Of a DNA stretch of 20,425 nt, positions 15,726 to 20,425 are shown one piece after another. Position 1 is the first letter of the stretch; each line of letters opens with the position of its first letter. The notes under the pieces are model-generated. The model saw only the letters and a list, made by a program, of their open reading frames with translations. It had not been told where the DNA came from and ran no database searches. Source of the stretch: UBA2365 sp964594045 (GTDB taxonomy: Bacteria > Bacteroidota > Bacteroidia > Chitinophagales > Saprospiraceae); NCBI GenBank assembly GCA_964594045.1, contig CAZQKR010000060.1:1-20425 (forward strand). The letters are read 5' to 3'. The position numbers and the translations under genes were made by a program.

Positions 15726-16222
15726 GTTGTAACTGCCCTTAGTTTGAAGGGTATAAACAACGTCACTGGTACGTGGATTTCCAGGGTAAAAGTTGTAACT
15801 GCCCTTAGTTTGAAGGGTATAAACAACATTTGTGCAGCTATTTGCACTAAAAAAATAGTTGTAACTGCCCTTAGTTTGAAGGGTATAAACAACTGTGTAG
15901 GTTTGTTGAGTAATATTTTTATCGTTGTAACTGCCCTTAGTTTGAAGGGTATAAACAACATTCTTCCTGTGAAAATTGCTATGTTCATAGTTGTAACTGC
16001 CCTTAGTTTGAAGGGTATAAACAACACCTGAGATGAACTGCAAAATGATTGTGTGTTGTAACTGCCCTTGGTTTGAAGGGTATAAACAACATTAATTCAT
16101 ATTGAAGTTAAATAACCACTGTTGTAACTGCCCTTGGTTTGAAGGGTATAAACAGCGATCAACACCTTCTTTTTTGTGAACATGCAGTTGCAGCTGCCCT
16201 TGGTTTGAAAGGAATAAACAAT
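15726..16222 (+). CRISPR. CRISPR array 2: 8 repeats of 36 nt, 7 spacers of 29-30 nt
   Basis: Repeats start at 15726, 15792, 15858, 15924, 15990, 16055, 16121 and 16187. The repeat begins GTTGTAACTG and ends TATAAACAAC. It has an outer stem GTTGT/ACAAC and an inner stem CCCTT/AAGGG with a six-base loop ending in TTTG, which is the standard type VI-B layout of 36-nt repeat and 30-nt spacer. Six spacers are 30 nt and one (16026-16054) is 29. Repeats 6 to 8 carry a loop A to G change, the 7th ends AACAGC, and the 8th is clearly decayed, so the leader is on the left and the array is read on the plus strand. It is the best candidate for the cognate array of the Cas13b here. Confidence 0.97.
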
Positions 16223-16338
16223 TGATATTTAATACGAGATTTTCGCAGGAATGGTTTTAAATTCACTTGTCCAATGGGTCTCCATTATTAAATCAAATAA
16301 CTGACAACCTCCAAACGCTGATATCAGAACGCTTACAG

Positions 16339-16695
16339 TTGGTTTGGTGCACCTTGAACTTATTCAGGGCCATGTTTATGTTGTTCCATGCCACATTGAA
16401 CTTGTTCCGATCCATGTTGATGTTGTTCCGAACCAACTTGATGTTGTTCTAAACCAACTTAATGTTGTTCCGATCCAACTTAATGTTGTTCCGAACCGAG
16501 TTAATGTTGTTCCGATCCAACTTAATGTTGTTCCGAAGCAAGATGATGTTGTTCCGAACCGTGTTGATGTTGTTCCGAACCAACTTGATGTTGTTCCGAA
16601 CCGTGTTGATGTTGTTCCGAACCAACTTGATGTTGTTCCAATGCAACTTAATGTTGTTCCGAGCCAAGTTGATCTTGTTCCGGATCAGATTGAAC
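16339..16695. repeat. 21-bp tandem repeat tract (about 17 units)
   Basis: The core is 15 units in perfect 21-bp register from 16381 to 16695, each starting TTGTTCC and usually ending in a TTGATG or TTAATG variant. Two diverged units precede it at 16339 and 16360. Because 21 is a multiple of three, several frames stay open on both strands: plus-strand frames read VVPNQLD-like or MLFRTNL-like heptads and a minus-strand frame reads RNNINTV-like heptads. Units vary mainly at the base after TTGTTCC and in the CAAC/CGTG/CGAG block. I do not call a gene: no domain, no promoter box and no clear start are seen. Confidence 0.8.
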
Positions 16696-17117
16696 CGATT
16701 ATTTGATAAAAAGATCCTGTCAACCCGCAAAAGCATCCTCATCGAATGGAAAAGGAATGTATGCATCCATACAGCTGCGTTTGGATCAGCCCGGAATGGG
16801 TTTATCCTGATCAACTTGTACCCGGAAATGGCAAAATGTAAAAAAGCCTTGTGCAAAATCCTTTAAAGCTACCCCTGGTCGCTGTCCTGTAAAACGCCGG
16901 ATCACGTGCAATCAGGGAGGTAACACCCTGGAAATGCCATATAATTACAGGGTATTCCGCCCGGATATCAAATAATTGTAAAATTGAACAAAAAAAATAC
17001 GGTGCTTTTTATTGGATTTAGCCAAGTTTTGTTATTTTCGTATTGTTATAACTGGTTTACACCCTTTCCAATTTATAATACATCGGAAAAATCGGTTTGA
17101 ACCAGTATTTATTCACT
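16696..17117. other. Intergenic stretch without a supported gene
   Basis: The first half has higher GC and small palindromes, for example CAGGG (16913-16917) with CCCTG (16926-16930); a further CAGGG follows near 16960, so two alternative pairings are possible. The second half is AT-rich. No coding region is supported. Confidence 0.4.
17012..17040 (+). promoter_or_regulatory. Weak promoter candidate for the 237-aa protein gene
   Basis: TTGG at 17012-17015 and TATTTTCG at 17033-17040 roughly match the -33 TTTG and -7 TAnnTTTG boxes with suitable spacing; the -7 box has one mismatch. It would give a 5' untranslated region of about 285 nt containing the structured element at 17118-17314. Confidence 0.3.
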
Positions 17118-17314
17118 GAAGTTGTTTAAGAATTATGTTGATAGCTGAAAATAAATGCTTGAAAGTCAGGGCGAAGCTCTTTTTTGGATTGCGTACCGGA
17201 ATGTACGGAATTAAAAAAAGCTGAAGCATCTGGTTGAAAATGCTGACAAGCTTGCTTCGTCAGTGCTTTCAATGATTTGTTTGCAAGCATTAAGATACAT
17301 TTTTAAACAACTTC
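17118..17314. repeat. 197-bp structured element with long inverted ends
   Basis: GAAGTTGTTTAA (17118-17129) is exactly inverted at 17303-17314 (TTAAACAACTTC), and similarity continues inward for about 15 more bases with mismatches. Inside are two further inverted repeats: AGCTCTTTTTT (from 17175) with AAAAAAAGCT (to 17222), enclosing CGTAC/GTACG; and CTGACAAGC with GCTTCGTCAG (17243-17263, one bulge). The element ends 18 bp before the start codon of the next gene. It could be a small non-autonomous transposable element (MITE) or a structured 5' untranslated region. Confidence 0.55.
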
Positions 17315-17332
17315 AAAACTAAATCACTTTAT

Positions 17333-18046
17333 ATGTCAATTAACAGAGAAGGCTCATACAGAGCTAAATTCGGAAGGGCAAAAGAATTGCTCACACACAT
17401 TTCAGGATTTCAGGCTTATCATCCGTTCAGACCCGAAGAGCAGATCCCGGGTATGACCGCTTTGATCGACAAGTTGTTCGCAGCCAACGAAAAAGTGGCC
17501 AATGCCGCAGACAGCATGAAGTCCCTAAAGGACGACAGAAATGAGGCATTTTACGGGAAGAACGGATCTTTCCTGAACCTCGTCATCCAGATCAAATCAG
17601 CCGTCGAAAGTCAATTCGGCAAAAAATCTTCAGAAGCAACCATGATCAACCGCTCAATCGCCCTGATCAGAAGCGCAAAATCTAAAAAATCCAAAAAACA
17701 GGATGCAGAGGCACAGACTGAAACTCCGGCTGCAAGAAAAGAAAGAAACTTTAACGCTATACCCCAGGTGCTGAATGAGATCATCGTTTCCCTGGCTAAC
17801 TACCCGGATTATGCACCGTCCAACGCAAATGTAAAAGTTGACACGCTGAAGGCATTTTATCAGAAACTTACCGGCCTGAATGAACAGGTAGCTGTTAAAG
17901 ATCTGGAGTTGGGCAACGCTCAGGACATCAGAAGAGCCCTTTACGAAGACCTTGCCGCCAGGGTACAGCGCATTAAAATTTATGTTAAAGGACAATACGG
18001 CCTCAAATCCCGCGAGTACCTGATGATCAGGGGAATGAAATTTTAA
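17333..18046 (+). CDS. Unrecognised 237-aa protein with two related halves
   Basis: I do not recognise a named family. The protein is soluble and helical, with a lysine-rich linker at residues about 113-137 (SAKSKKSKKQDAEAQ). The halves before and after it (about 14-107 and 140-235) look like copies of one unit. Both run LL or VLNEI, then a YHPFRPEE or YPDYAPSN block, then a helix with L..F...L....N..VA, then R and Y, then IK...V..Q+G+KS.E. Codon use and GC resemble ordinary chromosomal genes, and a strong terminator follows, so this is a real single-gene transcript. The ATG at 17333 is the only good start. No catalytic motif, signal peptide or membrane segment is visible. The pattern suggests a structural or binding protein. 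Confidence 0.75.
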   Translation: MSINREGSYRAKFGRAKELLTHISGFQAYHPFRPEEQIPGMTALIDKLFAANEKVANAADSMKSLKDDRNEAFYGKNGSFLNLVIQIKSAVESQFGKKSSEATMINRSIALIRSAKSKKSKKQDAEAQTETPAARKERNFNAIPQVLNEIIVSLANYPDYAPSNANVKVDTLKAFYQKLTGLNEQVAVKDLELGNAQDIRRALYEDLAARVQRIKIYVKGQYGLKSREYLMIRGMKF

Positions 18047-18068
18047 GGTGAGAATTTGATTATCATGA

Positions 18069-18100
18069 GCCCGTACCGCTTTGGTGCGGGCTTTTTTTTT
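18069..18100 (+). terminator. Intrinsic terminator after the 237-aa protein gene
   Basis: A 9-bp GC-rich stem, GCCCGTACC (18069-18077) with GGTGCGGGC (18083-18091, one G-T pair), is followed by nine T residues (18092-18100). It lies 23 bp after the stop codon. Confidence 0.9.
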
Positions 18101-18797
18101 CCAAAAAAACATGGATACTTTTTGATTCAACCCCTTCCGGGTTGTATTAAGCAAGATTCTTTTCACGGCCTGCATGCCGCGTTATGGATATTCAACCACT
18201 TCGTGGTTTTTCTTTCGTATATCCCTATTGATTGACGTATAGCAAAGCGGTAATATCCAACCATTTCGGGATTTAATAGTTCTTTTGGTTGATCCGTGTG
18301 GGTAAAAAGTAAAGCATGAGAAGGAATGAAATCGTAATTCACTCCTATCACCAGGTCGTCATTGCGTACCTGTCCTGATCGGGCAAGGCAAGCATCAGAG
18401 CCTGATCCGCAATCCCGTTGTCGAATGGTGATGGGATTCCGGGTCACGCCCGGAATGACGGGTCAAGATTGAAAAACTGCTGACAACTTTATTGGCATTT
18501 TCTTTTTCAGGCAAGCAGGCAGGCAATTGCAAAGTCTTGGAATGTTTCATTACCAGCGATAGTGAACAAGGGATGGAATTGCGTTAAACTGACGTCATGA
18601 TTCATTATGAGTCAGGATAATAGCCACTTTAGAAATGAGATATTTAATTATTTAAACATCGGTATTAACCGGACGTACCACAATTGAATCCTGTATATAA
18701 CAAAAATACTCAGTGCCAATTTGAAGCGAGGGTAAACCCTGAAAAGATTGAATATCAATAGCTTTGGGTGAAACCCAAATTGTTGACACGACACGAT
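18101..18797. repeat. Intergenic mosaic of dispersed palindromic repeats
   Basis: No gene is supported. Visible hairpins: CAACCC/GGGTTG (18128-18144); GGATAT (18186-18191) and ATATCC (18219-18224) around AACCAC/GTGGTT (18194-18208); ATTCCGGG/CCCGGAAT (18436-18456) next to CGTCATTGCG-type sequence at about 18358; and TTTGGGT/ACCCAAA (18763-18779), preceded by GAGGGTAAACCCT near 18728. Such strings are typical multi-copy intergenic elements. The last hairpin is 19 bp beyond the purC stop and could also end its transcript. Confidence 0.55.
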
Positions 18798-19751
18798 TCA
18801 TAAAACGCTCACCGTATCCAGGTATTTTTGCACATTGCCCTCCACCCTGTCGAGGATATTTTCACAATAAACCCTGTCAAAAGTTTCTCCCGTGATGAGT
18901 TCGTAGAGATGAATATATCTGTCTGTGATCTGCTGAACCAATTCCGGTGGCAGATCGGGAACTTTTTGACCGTCTTTACCCTGAAAACCCTGTTCAATGA
19001 GCCATTCCCGTACAAACTCCTTGGACAATTGCTTTTGTTTTTCTCCCCTATTTTGCCTTTCCTGGTATCCTTCCAGGTAGAAATATCGTGAACTGTCGGG
19101 TGTATGCACTTCATCGATCAGCATGATCTGATCACCGGACTTACCAAATTCGTATTTGGTGTCCACCAGGATCAAGCCCCTTTCCCTGGCTTTTTGGGTA
19201 CCAAAGGCAAAGAGATCCAGACTGTATTTTTCCAGTAATTGGTATTCTGACTCTGGCAATATGCCTTTTGCCAGGATCTCTTCACGGGAAATGTCTTCAT
19301 CGTGACCTTCCTCTGCTTTCGCTGCAGGTGTGATGATCGGTTGAGGGAACGGATCATTTTCATTCAAACCGTCCGGCATCCGGACTCCGCAGATCACTCT
19401 TTCACCGGATTGATAAACTCTCCAGGCATGACCGGTCAGATAAGCCCTTACCACCATTTCCAGCCGTATGGGTTCACAAGACTTCCCGATGGCAACATTG
19501 GGATCCGGTGACGCCTCAAACCAGTTGGGTGCAATATGCCCGGTCTGTTTGAGGAAAAAAGCAGAAAGCTGGTTCAGCACCTGACCTTTGAAAGGAATGG
19601 TTTGGGGAAGTATATGGTCAAAAGCAGATATCCTGTCCGTAGCAACCAGGATGATCCTGTCAGCAGCCCAGTAAACATCCCTGACTTTTCCGCTGTAGAA
19701 AGCTGTTTGCCGGTCAAACTGAAACTGTGTCCTGTCAAGTGTGTTTTTCAT
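18798..19751 (-). CDS. purC: Phosphoribosylaminoimidazole-succinocarboxamide synthase (SAICAR synthase)
   Basis: This enzyme joins aspartate to CAIR using ATP in purine biosynthesis and is cytoplasmic. The protein is 317 aa, fitting the longer bacterial and eukaryote-like form. Signature blocks are YSGKVRDVYW (19-28), ATDRISAFDHILP (37-49, ATP site), GQVLNQLS (56-63), VVRAYLTGHAW (100-110), DTKYEFG (197-203) and LIDEVHTPDSSRYF (211-224). All expected blocks are present and in order, so the enzyme should be active. It stands alone, about 100 bp from the next minus-strand gene, without other purine genes in the window. No clear TAnnTTTG box is seen directly upstream, so it could be transcribed from the Nudix-like gene. 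It marks ordinary housekeeping sequence at the right edge of the island. Confidence 0.97.
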   Translation of the reverse strand: MKNTLDRTQFQFDRQTAFYSGKVRDVYWAADRIILVATDRISAFDHILPQTIPFKGQVLNQLSAFFLKQTGHIAPNWFEASPDPNVAIGKSCEPIRLEMVVRAYLTGHAWRVYQSGERVICGVRMPDGLNENDPFPQPIITPAAKAEEGHDEDISREEILAKGILPESEYQLLEKYSLDLFAFGTQKARERGLILVDTKYEFGKSGDQIMLIDEVHTPDSSRYFYLEGYQERQNRGEKQKQLSKEFVREWLIEQGFQGKDGQKVPDLPPELVQQITDRYIHLYELITGETFDRVYCENILDRVEGNVQKYLDTVSVL

Positions 19752-19850
19752 CGGTTATGAATTTATAATTAATGGTTAGACTGTATCACTCACACCTGAA
19801 CCGGGATCGATAAAGGATGATCCTGTAAAATTGGTTTTTCTGAAGGAAGA

Positions 19851-20300
19851 TCAGATATTTGAAACCACATTTTTATCCCAAAGGATCTCTTTCAATTCCT
19901 TTAGTGCCGCATATTCATTGGGCATAACTTTTCTGAAAGCTTCCTTGATCGCAAAGAAACTCCCCTTTTCCAGTTCAGGAAAAGTTTCCCTGACTTTTGC
20001 TTTCAACAGCTTCATATCATGTTTGATCAGTCCCCTGATGGAGGGAACATCCTTCAGGTCGCCTTCAATCGCATACGTATGAACGACGCTTCCTGAAGCG
20101 TCCCGGTACTGGTTCAGCTCAATACAGGAATATCCTGCCTGGATCAATGCAACATTCCATGTAGCCTTCAACTCGCTTTCAGGCAATTTCCACACATCCG
20201 GATCATTCTCCAGGTCGTTTTTGATCAAAAAGATCTCCAATCCTTTTTCATGACATCTGTAAAAAACTATTCTTACCTGGTCAAGTACACTCATGATCAA
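19851..20300 (-). CDS. Degenerate Nudix-like protein
   Basis: A 149-aa protein with a start (VRIVFYRCHEKGLEIFLIKND...DVWKLPES) and an end (SFFAIKEAFRKVMPNEYAALKELKEILWDKNVV) like those of Nudix hydrolases of the diadenosine polyphosphate type. The central Nudix box (Gx5Ex7REUxEExGU) is not visible: where it should be, the sequence reads LKATWNVALIQAGYSCIEL, without the REUxEE residues. It is therefore probably catalytically inactive or changed in role. It may start at 20300 or at the second methionine (20294). It lies upstream of purC in the same direction and may be co-transcribed. The family call is from overall pattern and is moderate. Confidence 0.6.
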   Translation of the reverse strand: MIMSVLDQVRIVFYRCHEKGLEIFLIKNDLENDPDVWKLPESELKATWNVALIQAGYSCIELNQYRDASGSVVHTYAIEGDLKDVPSIRGLIKHDMKLLKAKVRETFPELEKGSFFAIKEAFRKVMPNEYAALKELKEILWDKNVVSNI

Positions 20301-20342
20301 TGCATTTTATTTTGTAGCCAAAAACAACTACAATCAACAAGA

Positions 20343-20350
20343 CAAAATTA
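20343..20350 (-). promoter_or_regulatory. Promoter -7 box candidate for the Nudix-like gene
   Basis: The minus strand reads TAATTTTG (TAnnTTTG), 43 bp upstream of the ATG at 20300. A TTG lies 16 bp further upstream, slightly short for a -33 box. Confidence 0.4.
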
Positions 20351-20376
20351 ATTTAGTTCTGCTTATCAACTAAATC

Positions 20377-20418
20377 TCCAAAATCCAAAAGTACACAATC
20401 CAAAATCCAAAAGTACAC
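20377..20418. repeat. 22-bp tandem direct repeat at the window edge
   Basis: A 20-bp sequence ending CCAAAAGTACAC occurs at 20377-20396 and again at 20399-20418. On the minus strand each copy contains TACTTTTG, a further match to the -7 consensus, so it could be a duplicated promoter or a simple AT-rich dispersed repeat. Confidence 0.55.
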
Positions 20419-20425
20419 TTTAAAT

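Noticed and set aside
14773..16043. Several open reading frames of 90-117 codons through both CRISPR arrays
   Set aside because: They consist of translated repeats and spacers. In array 2 the unit of 66 nt is a multiple of three, which keeps frames open; they are not genes.
14486..16186. Reverse complements of 21 of the 22 spacers have at least one stop-free frame, as expected for guides antisense to mRNA
   Set aside because: For 30-nt pieces a stop-free frame in one of three is expected about nine times in ten by chance, so this gives no support. A spacer search against phage and plasmid sequences is needed.
16267..16866. Overlapping frames of 61 to 135 codons on both strands across the tandem repeat
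   Set aside because: They stay open only because the unit is 21 bp; no frame has a domain, clear start or promoter, so the tract is listed as a repeat instead.
16913..16965. Alternating CAGGG/CCCTG/CAGGG pairings as a riboswitch or attenuator
   Set aside because: Stems of 5 bp with no T-run and about 370 bp from the next gene; too weak to support.

Overview
The window looks like a piece of a Bacteroidota (Bacteroidetes) chromosome carrying a defence island. The evidence is an RNA-targeting type VI-B CRISPR effector (Cas13b, a family known almost only from this phylum), promoter -7 boxes of the form TAnnTTTG in front of several genes, few Shine-Dalgarno sites, low GC, and dispersed GATGAACAGGATT-like repeats between genes.

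Left half (minus strand, 9356 to 225): a type I restriction-modification operon in the order hsdM, GxxExxY-family gene, hsdS, AbiEi-like antitoxin, AbiEii-like nucleotidyltransferase toxin, hsdR. The toxin-antitoxin pair sits between hsdS and hsdR, has its own promoter with two inverted-repeat operators, and is coupled to hsdR by ATGA overlaps. The GxxExxY gene is bracketed by perfect 15-bp inverted repeats. HsdR is about 230 residues longer than usual because a complete REP-associated tyrosine transposase (Y1/HUH) domain is inserted in frame between its two helicase lobes. That insert is flanked by small palindromic hairpins, and two more hairpins of the same pattern lie in frame elsewhere in hsdR and in hsdM.

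Centre (plus strand, 9994 to 16222): a four-pass membrane protein gene, then cas13b (1208 aa, both HEPN RxxxxH motifs present), then two CRISPR arrays. Array 1 has 16 repeats of 37 nt and begins 85 bp after cas13b. Array 2 has 8 repeats of 36 nt and a canonical VI-B repeat. The two repeats differ in sequence but share one two-stem fold with paired compensatory changes. Array 2 has its own leader with a promoter box, a boxA-like element, a terminator-like hairpin and a repeat-like hairpin. No cas1 or cas2 is present.

Right part: a 21-bp tandem repeat tract (16339 to 16695), a structured inverted-repeat region, an unrecognised internally duplicated 237-aa protein with a strong terminator, a 700-bp stretch of dispersed palindromic repeats, then purC (SAICAR synthase) and a degenerate Nudix-like gene on the minus strand. 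These last genes look like ordinary chromosome and mark the right edge of the island.

Together the genes would give DNA restriction, a possible abortive-infection toxin, and RNA-guided RNA cleavage with a membrane partner. All assignments come from reading motifs by eye, with no database search.
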